From CBDHDN01 sp965261585 (GTDB taxonomy: Bacteria > Pseudomonadota > Alphaproteobacteria > UBA6615), in the NCBI GenBank assembly GCA_965261585.1, contig CBDHDN010000055.1:135381-199380 (forward strand): 64,000 nt of DNA, read 5' to 3'. This document shows, one piece after another, positions 17,390 through 26,087 of this stretch. The position numbers and the translations under genes are program-made. The notes below the pieces were generated by a model. It was not told the origin of the DNA. It ran no database searches and saw only the letters and a list, made by a program, of their open reading frames with translations. Each line of letters begins with the position of its first letter. Position 1 is the stretch's first letter.

Positions 17390-18096
17390 GCTCACACCGC
17401 AGGCGGCCTCGCGCCAGGAGGCCTTGGCGCGACCGTCCTCGCCGGGTCTCAGCGGCACCATGACGCCGTCGAGGGAGACCGAGGCGGTGGTCGCGTCCTG
17501 CGGTATGCCCTCGGCCTCACGGATGCTGCCCAGCGTCTCCGGGCCGAGGCTCTCCCAGCATATTCGTGCATGCTCATGGTCAGGCGCTGCAGGGTGCTCA
17601 CCGACGGCGTCATGGCGCCGGTCTTCGCAAAGAACGCCGCCGCTTCCCGGGCCGTGCAGTGACCCATCATCAGCAGACCGAGCTCGGCCGCCGGCCGCGT
17701 CAGGTAATCGTCGACGAGGCCCAGGCTCTCGTCGACCGGCACCGGCGATGCCCCGCTCGCGCCGCTGCGGTAACGCGCTCGCCGGTAGGTCACCGGACCG
17801 AGCGAGGTCATGATCGTCTTCGGCGTCACCGCGACCCGGAACCAGCTCTGCCCGTCCCGCTCGATCCGGGAAGCGCCATCGTCCCGGTTCTCGATGACGG
17901 CGCCCATGACATCGCGAGCGAACTCGTTCGTGGCCTCACGCACCCGCAACTCGACCTCCTCGGGCGCCTCGGGGCGCGGCTCGGAACGAAGCTCCTCGCG
18001 ACACAGTGCGAGCACCCGGGCGGCCGCCTCGACGACCCGAGGAGGCAGGCCGGAAAGATCGATGGACGAAGGCGCCGGAGGCGGGGATACTGCCAT
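17390..18096 (-). pseudogene. ISKra4-type transposase, truncated and frameshifted
   Basis: The N-terminal half is open from 18096: VVEAAARVLALCREEL, REATNEFARDVMGAVIENR, SLGPVTYRRARYRSG, PAAELGLLMMGHCTAREAAAFF and SVSTLQRLTMSMHE. I recognise these as ISKra4-family blocks. Two extra bases after MSMHE shift the frame. The continuation WESLGPETLGSIREAEGIPQDATTASVSLDGVMVPLRPGEDGRAKASWREAACG is read in another frame before the sequence ends near the IS21. The second half of the transposase is missing. Confidence 0.65.
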
Positions 18097-18268
18097 GGGA
18101 ATGCTCCCGATGTTGGGTTTCGAGACACGGCATCGTACCGCTTCTGGCGGTGCGGAGCGTTCCCACCTTCCCCTGCTCGACCCTGCCGTCGTGACAAAAT
18201 CCTGCCTTGGAGCGGCCCATTGTCACGAATAGCCGCTTTCGGCCGTTCGTCTCGACACAAAAAACGCA

Positions 18269-19872
18269 CTAAATCAATGACTTATATTTTCCATACCAGA
18301 CCCACACCCGATTGAGAGCGCTGTGCAATCCCTTGTAATTTAATCTTAAAACTTCCCAAAGGCACTTCTCGTGGTTGAGCCGTTGCAAGAGATTACCATC
18401 CGTTTCCTTATACTGGGACAGCGCCTCGTGCCACTCATTGAACATTTCGGCGGTAAGTTGATGCCGTGCTTCTGTTAACAAAGCGGTCGCCACCGTTTTC
18501 CAATTTGTCCCAATGGCCTTCCAGTCGACATCTACCGCGGAATCGCCCTCAATACATTCCGCTTTGCAATCAAACTTACTTAGCGCTCCCACCGCGGCCT
18601 CTTCAAGCTTCGGGTCCAGCGGTTCCATCAAAATAGACTTGCGCCAAAGAACTTCATCTAAGATTTCCAGCCGCCGATCTATAGAGTGCTGGCCCATCGA
18701 TGTGAGAATCACCCTCTCCCATTCGGAGGTAACTGAACTTAGCTGGTTTACTCGTCTAAACGGTAATACCAGCCAATTCGGATAGAGATTTCGGTTATGA
18801 GACCAAATCGCAATTGTTTCTGAAATTGTCGCCGGCGCATGATTTCCGATATCCTCGGCACTTCTCTCAGGCCAAGGCTCAGGCTTTGGCAGAAGGGAGG
18901 GGAACCGCTGGACAGGTTCCAAGTGAGATGGTATCTCTTCCTTACTGATCTTTGATATCAGCGGCCAATCGGAAATGTCATTGGGACGGCCAACTTCGAA
19001 AGATGTAATCAGCCAGGCAGTAGCATACCTGTGTTTTAGAGGTTCCGGCCATTGCGACGCTTTGGGATGATGTGCAAGGCAATTGGTGTGACGTTTCTAG
19101 CTTCCAACATGCGCCGTCGATGCGGCGAGAGATTTAGCCAGCCTGCCAAGTAGAACCGTGGTGCGGAGGCTCCAAGATTATCGCGAACCCAACCCGACCA
19201 GTGTAAGAAGTTCGGGTCATCACCAGAGAAACCGATTAGGCAGAATGTCGTCTCCATCAGCGCTTGTTGGACAGTGTTCACAAACGGAGCATATTTTGTC
19301 TGATATTGCCGGTAATCCTCTTCGGTGAGAATGAGCCGATTGTGGATCGATAGACAACCGGGCAGCTTGACAATTCGCGGTCTGGGATATAATGGGATTT
19401 CCTTCAATGTCCGAACAAGCCCATACTAGCGTTGTATCACCGAGGGACGGGTGCGTTCCAATAGTGTGTCCCAGTTGGTAGTAAAGACATCGTGCCAAGG
19501 AAGGCTCAATATTCTTGAATGATATTCGTCCGGTGTGAACTCGTCATTTCTTATGTGGCGCTCAAGTAGTTGGGCGAGTTTTTGTTCGCTGAAAGCCACT
19601 TCGTATTCTTGCGCCGTACGCGAAATAGCTCCCGGTTGTGACCAGTCGGGCACTACCGGTGGACTTTTGTCGGCCGGGTCATAGGGATAAAGTGCCTCGT
19701 ACATCTGCTCGGCTAGGTCGGCCCAGAGCGGAATGTCGCGTACGTCAGGTCGCAACTTCTCTGCATTTCGGCTGAAGCCCGAGCCTACCATAAGAGACGC
19801 ACCACCAGACGACCGGCTCCATAATGCGTCCCGCACGCAATTGAGGTGGCTTTGATCGCTAAATGCGGTCAT
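18269..19872 (-). pseudogene. SIR2-family protein (probable defence gene), inactivated
   Basis: The N-terminus has the SIR2 NAD-binding motifs GSGFSRNAE and VFTTNWDTLLER. An amber codon at 19426-19428 stops the frame after PSVIQR, but the same frame continues directly (YGLVRTLKEIPLYPRPRIVKLPGCLSIHN). The catalytic His of the usual KLHG motif is Pro here (KLPG). Near 19067 an extra AT in CATCATC shifts the frame; the rest reads HPKASQWPEPLKHRYATAWLITSFE, PVQRFPSLLPKPEPWPERSAEDIGNH and on to 18269. The helical C-terminus appears cut short. SIR2 proteins of this type are known anti-phage NADases or NAD-binding sensors. GC content is clearly lower than the surroundings, suggesting transfer. Three lesions mean it is dead. 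Confidence 0.78.
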
Positions 19873-20572
19873 TTCGCTCTCATGGGGCTTTGGTTCATTC
19901 AGTATCTTCCTTGGTAGTACAAATTACCAGCGCGCATCATCGAGTCTCTAGCAGCGCATAACTGCCCCCTTTTAAAAACGCCAAGGTCCGTTGGTCCATT
20001 CCCTCGAATTGGTCAGCCGCTCGTATCTTCCTGAGGGGAGTTTTTCGCTAAATTGCGGGCTCTTCGGTGTTGGCAGCAGCGAGCCGATGCACGAAGACCG
20101 GTCTGTTTCGGTGGTCCGGTATACCCCTCCAGACCAGGATTTTCTTGCAGGCGGACACCGTCGGAAGTCGTATACAAAGGCGGCGTCGGCCATTGTCAGG
20201 TTGATTTCCGTCGGTCCAACCAGTTAAGTTGCTAAGATCCGCGAAAGACCGCTGGACCGAGCTGACGTGACCTAGCCGTCGCGGTACTCGGCCACGCCAT
20301 GCTGCACCCTCCACCCCTCTTCTGTGACTTGCTTGCCTCATATGCAATCGACCGTCCACCCGGCCACAGACAAAGCTGAAAGCGCGCGACCCGGTTGGCT
20401 CTTCAGGTCAGCAGCGCGGCAGCGCCCGGTAGGTTGGTCATCGTATCGCAATCGGCTGGACTCCAAGTCTGAGGTATCCATGGCGTCCGTTGTCGCGATC
20501 AAGGCTGAGTCGAGGCTCGCGGGCAACCTGCAATAATCGACCTGGGCTTGCGCGGGAAAGCACTGCCGTATG
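19873..20572. other. No convincing gene; low-GC leftover sequence
   Basis: Several short open frames exist on both strands, the longest about 80-100 codons around 19990-20360. None shows a recognisable domain or a ribosome binding site. Composition is mixed and the stretch lies between the SIR2 and HU remnants, so it is probably accessory debris. Confidence 0.5.
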
Positions 20573-20665
20573 CCCCTCGAACACGCCGTCCACGGCATCC
20601 TTTGCCGCAGCCTTGTTCAATCCCAGCCGGTCGGCCAGCCGATCCCCGATGTCGGTCTTGTTTAC
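20573..20665 (-). pseudogene. HU-family DNA-binding protein, N-terminal remnant
   Basis: About 30 residues read NKTDIGDRLADRLGLNKAAAKDAVDGVFEG, the first two helices of an HU/IHF protein. There is no usable start codon (GTA where Met is expected). After VFEG the DNA-binding arms cannot be found in any frame. It is a decayed fragment. Confidence 0.55.
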
Positions 20666-20792
20666 GCATTCGCTCCCTGAATCGGTGGACGCCTCAAGTT
20701 CCGGCATCTGAGTAGCACGCTGCGCTATCCGGTGCGAGACGGGCCCCGCGTTTTCTCGCCAATGGCTTGGGCACCAGAGCCCGGGATGTCCT

Positions 20793-21182
20793 TCAGCCGT
20801 CCTTGCCGCGGCTACGGGCGTAGTCCTTTACATGATGCATCGTGACCGAATCGATCTTCGGTTTGTCCCACCCGTCCGTCGCCGGTCGCACCAGGTCGCG
20901 GAACGCCTGGAAGTCCGGGTCCTCGGCCTTGATGAAGAACGTGTAGATCTTGTTCACGATCTCGCGCATCAGGTCGCGCATTTCGTCCTGGTCGAAACGC
21001 GACACCTCCGGCCAGGGAATCCGCCGACCGTCGGCATCGATCACGACCACGTCCGAATAGTCCCCGGTCCGGGTGATGGGGGAAAGACCCCGGTGCAGGT
21101 TCTCGAGCCTCGACTGCCTGACGCACATCAGCGCCAGGATTCTGGTAAAGGCGGGCGCTCCCCGACGCTCTTTCCTGTCCAT
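20793..21182 (-). CDS. Hypothetical protein of an ICE-type module
   Basis: A soluble protein of 129 residues: basic N-terminus (MDRKERRGAPAFTRILALM), a middle with SRLENLHRGLSPITRTGDYSDVVVIDADGRRIPWPEVSRFDQDEM, and a helical end (NKIYTFFIKAEDPDFQAFRDLV). I do not recognise a domain with a known function. The ATG at 21182 is preceded by GGAGA at a suitable distance; longer upstream readings are Arg/Gly-rich and look non-coding. It is divergent from the PP-loop gene. I associate this kind of small protein with integrative elements of alphaproteobacteria, from general knowledge only. Confidence 0.6.
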   Translation of the reverse strand: MDRKERRGAPAFTRILALMCVRQSRLENLHRGLSPITRTGDYSDVVVIDADGRRIPWPEVSRFDQDEMRDLMREIVNKIYTFFIKAEDPDFQAFRDLVRPATDGWDKPKIDSVTMHHVKDYARSRGKDG

Positions 21183-21601
21183 GGCCGTCTCCAACACCTT
21201 GTATGCGGCAGCGCGACGACGGTCGCCGCGGAACGATCCCGGTTCCGTTTCCCGAGCTCTGGATCGTTCTGCCAGCTTTCCACCGTGCCCGGCGATGGGC
21301 ACCGACGCCTGTATGGCACGCCGAACACGGGGCTGCCACCGCGGCCGTGACGCCGCCCCACCCGGATCGGCCGCTTCCGTCACCTCGCCGCGTTCGGACA
21401 GACCGGCTCGATCGACCGGCGAAACGCGCCCTTGAGCGGACGCGGGCTTTCCCGCCCAAACGCTCCCGGTCCCTTCCCCCCCCCCAGCTCGCCAGTCCCC
21501 ACCCGGGGGCGGAGTCGGGCCCGGGACGGGCGAGACGCGGCGCTCGGGACGAGGCCATCGCCATGTCTCCCGCTCCCGCGTCCGCTCAACGGAGGATTGC
21601 C
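21183..21601. other. Intergenic region between divergent ICE-module genes
   Basis: This 419-bp stretch separates the divergent starts at 21182 and 21602. Open frames cross it in several registers but are Arg/Pro/Gly-rich, as expected of non-coding high-GC DNA. It probably holds promoters for both directions. A C-run (CCCCCCCCC) lies near 21478. Confidence 0.45.
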
Positions 21602-22501
21602 ATGACCGCAAACAGTGCCGCAGAAAACCGCCGCGCCTTTCAGGCCCCAAGCCACGGCGAGCAGGACAATTCCCGCCCGCGTTTTCGCCGACCCGCCGTC
21701 GAACTCCCGGTTCCTCCCGGGTGCCGGGAGATGATCGAACAAGGTGCTCTCGTCGCGGTCAGTTCGTCCGGCGGCAAGGACAGCCAGGCTATGACGATCC
21801 TGCTGTCCGGGATCGTCCCCGCCGAACAGACGGTCGTCGTTCACGCGCCCCTCGGCGAGGCCGAGTGGCCCGGTGTCATCCGGCACATCGCAGACACCAT
21901 GCCCACCGATGTGCCGCTCATATTCGCGCCTATGGCGTCCGGCAAATCGCTGCTCCAACGCATCGAGGAACGGGGCAAATTCCCCGGGCCGCAACTCCGA
22001 TTTTGTACCTCGGAACACAAGACCGGACCCATCCAGCGTGAGCTCCGCCGCTATCTCAAGGCGAACCCCCGCTTCGGGGGCCGGCTGGTGAACTGCCTCG
22101 GGATCCGGCGCGACGAGAGCTCCGCCCGCGCCAGATGCGTCCCCTGGCGGCGCAATGACCGCATGAGCGTCGCCGGCCGTGAGGTTTTCGACTGGCTGCC
22201 CATCTTCTACCTGTCGACCGAGGAAGTCTTCCGGGTCATCCGGGACGCCGGCCAGTCACCGCACTGGATCTACCGTCACCTGTCCCGGTGTTCGTGCAGT
22301 TTCTGCATTTTCTCGTCGGTAGAAGACCTTCGGCGCGCGGCCGAACTCCGGCCCGATCTCTATGCCAGGTACGTGGAGATCGAGAGGCGCATCGGCCACA
22401 CGCTGTCGCCGACAGGCCGGCCGCTTCCGGAACTGACCGGCATTCCACCGCTAGCGCCGCGCACCGCTCCCGAAGACCCGACCGGCCTGAGCCGCGCGTG
22501 A
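21602..22501 (+). CDS. PP-loop ATP pyrophosphatase, PAPS-reductase family
   Basis: A protein of 299 residues. The PP-loop is VSSSGGKDSQAMTILL near residue 55, followed by the VVVHAPLGEAEWPGV strand. RFCTSEHKTGPIQRELRRYL and LVNCLGIRRDESSARA are the substrate-region blocks of PAPS-reductase-like adenylating enzymes. CSCSFCIFSS resembles a Cys pair/cluster in related DndC-like proteins. It would adenylate or activate a substrate with ATP, but the substrate is unknown. The ATG at 21602 follows GGAGG-attgcc. It heads the module with the AAA-VWA gene. It is unlikely to serve sulfate assimilation here, because no cys genes are near. Confidence 0.8.
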   Translation: MTANSAAENRRAFQAPSHGEQDNSRPRFRRPAVELPVPPGCREMIEQGALVAVSSSGGKDSQAMTILLSGIVPAEQTVVVHAPLGEAEWPGVIRHIADTMPTDVPLIFAPMASGKSLLQRIEERGKFPGPQLRFCTSEHKTGPIQRELRRYLKANPRFGGRLVNCLGIRRDESSARARCVPWRRNDRMSVAGREVFDWLPIFYLSTEEVFRVIRDAGQSPHWIYRHLSRCSCSFCIFSSVEDLRRAAELRPDLYARYVEIERRIGHTLSPTGRPLPELTGIPPLAPRTAPEDPTGLSRA

Positions 22502-22623
22502 CTCCGGCCGGCCGGCCGCGTGCCCCGAAACGCAAGGTGGAGAGCGGTGCTGCCGGCGCGGTGAAGGCGGCGGCGCCCGAGAGAGGGTCCGCGCCGCCGT
22601 CCAGCCATCTCGGAGTCCCGCCC

Positions 22624-24693
22624 ATGACCGATCCCGACACCATCGCCGCTGATTACACCCTGCGCCCTTCCGAGCTCGCCGCCACCCTCGCGCTTCTGGT
22701 CGAGGCCCGCCAGCCGACTATCCTGTGGGGTGGCCCGGGCACGGCGAAAAGCGCGATCGCCCGGCAGATCGCGGCCGAAGCCAGCCGCCAATACGTCGAC
22801 GTCCGCGCGCTGTTGCTCGACCCCGTAGACCTGCGCGGCATCCCCTGGCGCGACGGCTCCGACCGCACACGCTGGGCGCCGCCGGCCTTCCTGCCGCCAT
22901 CCGACGATCCGGGCCTCTGGCTCATCAATCTCGAAGAGCTGCCGTCGGCTCCGCCGATGGTACAGGCGGCCCTGTACCAGCTCGTGCTCGACCGCAAGGT
23001 CGGCGAGTACGAGCTGCCCGAGGGCGCATCGCTCATCGCCTGCGGCAACCGCGAATCCGACCGCGGCGTCGTCCACCGCATGCCGACGCCGCTCGCATCG
23101 CGTTTCGTCCATCTCGAAATCAAGGTCGACGCGGAGGACTGGCTCGCCTGGGCCGCCGGCAATGGAATCGCCCCGGAGGTGATGTTCTTCGTCTCGATGC
23201 GCCCGGAGCTGTTGCACCAGTTCGACCCCAATTCGCGCGAAGCGGCCTTCCCGTGCCCGCGCACGTGGGAGTTCACAAGCGGCATCGTGCAGCGTCGGGG
23301 CGGCCGAGGCTGCTGCCGCCCCCGAGCGGAGGGCCGCATGATGGCCGGCCGGGTACTCGGAGAATCGGCGCAGCGCATCAGCGGCTGCGTGACCGCGTTG
23401 CTGCGCGAGCAGCCCTTCTTCGGCAGCCTGGCGCTCCGCCTGCCGATCCGCGCCGACGCAAGCCGCGAGACCGTGGCGAGCGACGGGCGGGAGATCCGCT
23501 ATGCGCCGCGGTGGATCGCGGAGACGGACGCGCATGTCATCGAGACCGCGATCGCCCGGGTCGTGCTCGCCTGCGCGTTGAAACACCACACCCGCCGGAA
23601 CGAACGCGTCCCGGAGCACTGGCAGCGCGCCTCGCAGTTCGTCACCCACGCGCTGCTGAGGGACGCCGGCTTTACCCTTCCCCCCAATGCCGAGGCCTGG
23701 GAGGGAATGAGTGTCGAGCAGGCCTACGACCGGCTGGCCGACGAACAGGACGACGGCGACGGCCAGGACCGGAACCCGCCTCCCGCGGGAGGCGGACCCG
23801 GCGCCGCCGCGCCCGCCCCGCAACCGGACTCTGGCGACAACGATGGTTCCGGCGATTCCGGCGATTTGCCCGGTGACGACGACGGCCAGGGGCAGACTGG
23901 ACCGGGGCAGGACGATGGGTCCGGTGCACCGCCGAGCTTCGATCCCTCCGGCACCGGCGAGGTCATGGACGCGCCGGCAGCGGGCGGCGATGGCGCAAGC
24001 GCCAACCCGGACGAGGCGCCGCCCGACATCACGGCCGAGGAACAGACCTGGGACGAGGCCATGCACCAGGCGCTCAGCCTCGCGAAGGCCGAGGGCAAGG
24101 CGCCGAGCGGGATCGAGGAGACGGTCCGGAGCGCCCATGCGAGCACCGTGGACTGGCGTGCCCTTCTGCGCCGCCACATGCTCGACGCCGCCAAGAGCGA
24201 CTATTCCTGGAGCCTGCCCAACCGGCGGTTCATCGACTCCGGCCTCTATTTGCCGTCGATCCGCTCCGAGGGTATCGACGCCATCGCCGTCATCATCGAC
24301 ACCTCTGGTTCGATCCGGGCCGACATCCTGGCGGCGTTCTGGGCCGAGATCAGGGAGGTCGCGACGGAAATCCAGCCCGAACGCGTCGTCGTCCTCCAGG
24401 TCGACGCCGCCTTGCAGGACGCCGCCGAATACGCCGCCGGCGATCCTCCCGACGAGATCGTCGTCAAGGGCCGGGGCGGCACCGACTTCCGGCCGGGCTT
24501 CGCCTGGCTCGACGAACAGGCCATCCAGCCCGGCGTCTGCCTCTATCTCACGGACATGGAGTGTTCGAGCTACCCGGATGCCGAGCCCGGATTTCCTGTC
24601 GTGTTTTGCAACTGGGGCGACCCTCCCGGCGACTGGAACCGCGAGCCCTGGGGCGAACGCATCGACATCGCCCCGGAAGAACCCCAACCGTGA
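22624..24693 (+). CDS. AAA (MoxR-like) ATPase fused to VWA/DUF2201-type protein
   Basis: One open frame of 689 residues. The first part is a MoxR-like ATPase: Walker A WGGPGTAKSAIARQI, Walker B region LWLINLEELPSA, and sensor/arginine regions (ACGNRESDRGV, PTPLASRFVHLEI). After FPCPRTWEFTSGIVQRR, about where an ATPase of this kind should continue for another 80-100 residues, the sequence becomes RGGRGCCRPRAEGR and then the second protein. That protein has QPFFGSLALRLPIRADASRETVASDGR, a Gly/Asp-rich linker, DEAMHQALSLAKAEGK and the metal-binding MIDAS-like VIIDTSGSIRAD. MoxR-VWA pairs act as chaperone-like systems for protein or metal-centre maturation. The fusion probably arose by deletion. 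An internal ATG at 23338 with GGAGGG could still start the VWA part alone. Confidence 0.75.
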   Translation: MTDPDTIAADYTLRPSELAATLALLVEARQPTILWGGPGTAKSAIARQIAAEASRQYVDVRALLLDPVDLRGIPWRDGSDRTRWAPPAFLPPSDDPGLWLINLEELPSAPPMVQAALYQLVLDRKVGEYELPEGASLIACGNRESDRGVVHRMPTPLASRFVHLEIKVDAEDWLAWAAGNGIAPEVMFFVSMRPELLHQFDPNSREAAFPCPRTWEFTSGIVQRRGGRGCCRPRAEGRMMAGRVLGESAQRISGCVTALLREQPFFGSLALRLPIRADASRETVASDGREIRYAPRWIAETDAHVIETAIARVVLACALKHHTRRNERVPEHWQRASQFVTHALLRDAGFTLPPNAEAWEGMSVEQAYDRLADEQDDGDGQDRNPPPAGGGPGAAAPAPQPDSGDNDGSGDSGDLPGDDDGQGQTGPGQDDGSGAPPSFDPSGTGEVMDAPAAGGDGASANPDEAPPDITAEEQTWDEAMHQALSLAKAEGKAPSGIEETVRSAHASTVDWRALLRRHMLDAAKSDYSWSLPNRRFIDSGLYLPSIRSEGIDAIAVIIDTSGSIRADILAAFWAEIREVATEIQPERVVVLQVDAALQDAAEYAAGDPPDEIVVKGRGGTDFRPGFAWLDEQAIQPGVCLYLTDMECSSYPDAEPGFPVVFCNWGDPPGDWNREPWGERIDIAPEEPQP
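23328..23343 (+). promoter_or_regulatory. Internal ribosome binding site for the VWA part
   Basis: GGAGGG stands about four bases before ATGATG at 23338-23343, inside the fused AAA-VWA frame. It marks the likely original start of the separate VWA gene (reading MMAGRVLGESAQRISG). If used, the cell makes a free VWA protein as well as the fusion. Confidence 0.5.
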
Positions 24694-24944
24694 GCCGGGC
24701 AATTTACGGTTTGCCCGCCCAGGCGCTTTCCGACGCGCTTCAGGCGCTCGCGAAACTCGCCTGGTGGGTGTCGTGGACCGCCGATCCGGACCTTCCTCCC
24801 GAGATCCCGGTGAGCGCCCGCAACATGCGCGACGCCGCGGCCGCTCTGCGCAAGGCGGCCAGGGCGCTCGACGCCGCCGCCGACCGGGCCGAGGCGGGCG
24901 GTCCCGTTGACAACTGTCATAGTGCATATTACGGTCCGCCATGA
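24690..24944 (+). CDS. Small hypothetical protein
   Basis: 84 residues starting at a GTG that overlaps the stop of the AAA-VWA gene (GTGA). It ends by overlapping the higB start (ATGA). Helical pattern: AQALSDALQALAKLAWWVSW and MRDAAAALRKAARALDAAADR. No known domain. The tight overlaps argue for a translated gene, but the last 35 bases contain a palindrome that looks like the higBA operator. Confidence 0.4.
   Translation: MSRAIYGLPAQALSDALQALAKLAWWVSWTADPDLPPEIPVSARNMRDAAAALRKAARALDAAADRAEAGGPVDNCHSAYYGPP
24907..24930 (+). promoter_or_regulatory. Putative higBA promoter/operator
   Basis: TTGACA (24907-24912) overlaps the perfect palindrome TGACA-AC-TGTCA (24908-24919). An AT-rich ATAGTGCATATTA follows, unusual in this GC-rich stretch. 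It ends 11 bases before the higB ATG. Autorepression by the HigA antitoxin at such sites is usual. The -10 spacing is not good, so the promoter part is a guess. Confidence 0.4.
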
Positions 24945-25219
24945 TACTGACCTTCAGGAGCCGGACGCTCAGGCGGTTCATGGAACGCGGCGACGTGCGG
25001 CGCATCCACCCGGAGCACCGTGAACGGGTGCGCGACATCCTGGTGCGACTCAACGCGTCCGCCGCCCCCGGCGACATGGACCTGCCGGGTTTCCGGCTTC
25101 ACCCGCTCCGGGGAGACTATGCCGGGTTCTGGGCGGTCACGGTCCGTGCCAACTGGCGCGTGATCTTCCGCTTCGAGGACGGCCACGCCGTCGATGTCGA
25201 CTATCTGGACTACCACTAG
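24941..25219 (+). CDS. higB: HigB-type toxin (RelE/ParE superfamily)
   Basis: A predicted ribosome-dependent mRNA interferase of 92 residues. It shows the HigB form: MILTFRSRTLRRFMERGDVRRI at the N-terminus, FRLHPLRGDYAGFWAVTVRANWRVIFRFEDG in the beta sheet (the R-W-R-V-I-F-R-F block), and a C-terminal VDVDYLDYH. It is directly followed by higA, toxin first, the order typical of higBA. It looks intact. Confidence 0.88.
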   Translation: MILTFRSRTLRRFMERGDVRRIHPEHRERVRDILVRLNASAAPGDMDLPGFRLHPLRGDYAGFWAVTVRANWRVIFRFEDGHAVDVDYLDYH

Positions 25220-25232
25220 GGAGGCAACGCCC

Positions 25233-25520
25233 ATGCTCATGCACGATCCGCCCCATCCCGGCGCGTTCATCCGGCGCCAGTGCCTCGCGCCGCTGGGACT
25301 GACGGTGACCGAAGCCGCGAAGGGGCTCGCGGTCTCGCGCAACACCCTCTCCATGCTGCTGAACGGCCGCCTCGGGATATCCCCCGAGATGGCCATCCGC
25401 CTGTCCGAGGCGTTCGGCGGCAGCCCCGAGAGCTGGCTGACGCAGCAGATGCAGTACGATCTCTGGCACGCTCTGCACAACCGAGAGCCGGTCGATGTCC
25501 GCAAGTTCGCCGCCGCCTGA
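25233..25520 (+). CDS. higA: HigA-type antitoxin (XRE family)
   Basis: An antitoxin of 95 residues with the HigA signature: PPHPGAFIRRQCLAPLGLTVTEAAKGLAVSRNTLSMLLNGRLGISPEMAIRLSEAFGGSPESWLTQQMQYDLW. This is an XRE helix-turn-helix followed by a short helical tail. The ATG at 25233 follows AGGGAGG. It neutralises HigB and probably represses the operon through the palindrome at 24908-24919. Confidence 0.9.
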   Translation: MLMHDPPHPGAFIRRQCLAPLGLTVTEAAKGLAVSRNTLSMLLNGRLGISPEMAIRLSEAFGGSPESWLTQQMQYDLWHALHNREPVDVRKFAAA

Positions 25521-25584
25521 CCGCGCCCACCTGATTCCGCGTGCCGGCCGGACTGCCGGGCATCGCATTCATCGAGGATCGTGA

Positions 25585-25806
25585 ATGCCGCAGCATGTGA
25601 AGAGCGGATTCTGGATGGTGCTGGTGCCCGGCGCGGTCGCCTACCTGCGCTACAGGGGCGATCCAGACCCCACGTCGCCCACGCGCATCCACGACCTGCT
25701 CGACGAACTCGGCTTCCTCGACGGCGTTCCCCGCGACCGCGACAGCATCCTTGCCACCATCGCCAACCGTCTCGGCGACCGGCACGAGGGCCTGATCCCC
25801 GACTGA
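25585..25806 (+). CDS. Small hypothetical protein
   Basis: 73 residues: MPQHVKSGFWMVLVPGAVAYLRYRGDPDPTSPTRIHDLLDELGFLDG and DSILATIANRLGDRHEGLIPD. It has an ordinary globular composition and no recognised domain. The start follows GAGGATCGTGA. It sits between higA and parB in the same direction. Confidence 0.45.
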   Translation: MPQHVKSGFWMVLVPGAVAYLRYRGDPDPTSPTRIHDLLDELGFLDGVPRDRDSILATIANRLGDRHEGLIPD

Positions 25807-26087
25807 CGCGTGGCCGCCGGACGCTCCCCGTCTGAATTCCCGCCCGTTACGGTCGCGGCTTCCAGGTCGCCGCCGACCGCCGGTACTCCCACCCGCACGC
25901 TTTCTCCCCACTCCCGACACCGACGCCGGGCCGACACCGCCGTCCCGGCGTCCGCACCCATGCCCCGCGAACGCTCCGGCCGGAGCCGAGACGAGCCGGC
26001 GCGGCGGTGAGTACGGTCCGGACGGTGGGAGCCGTTTCCGCCGCGCCCATTCCATCGATTCCAATCCCCAAACCGGGAGAGATACGC

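Noticed and set aside
19990..20360. Possible small genes on both strands near the SIR2 remnant
   Set aside because: Frames of 70-100 codons without domain, start signal or composition bias; overlapping on opposite strands.
22360..25077. 905-codon minus-strand open frame opposite the AAA-VWA gene
   Set aside because: No recognisable domain. It covers several well supported plus-strand genes and their ribosome sites.
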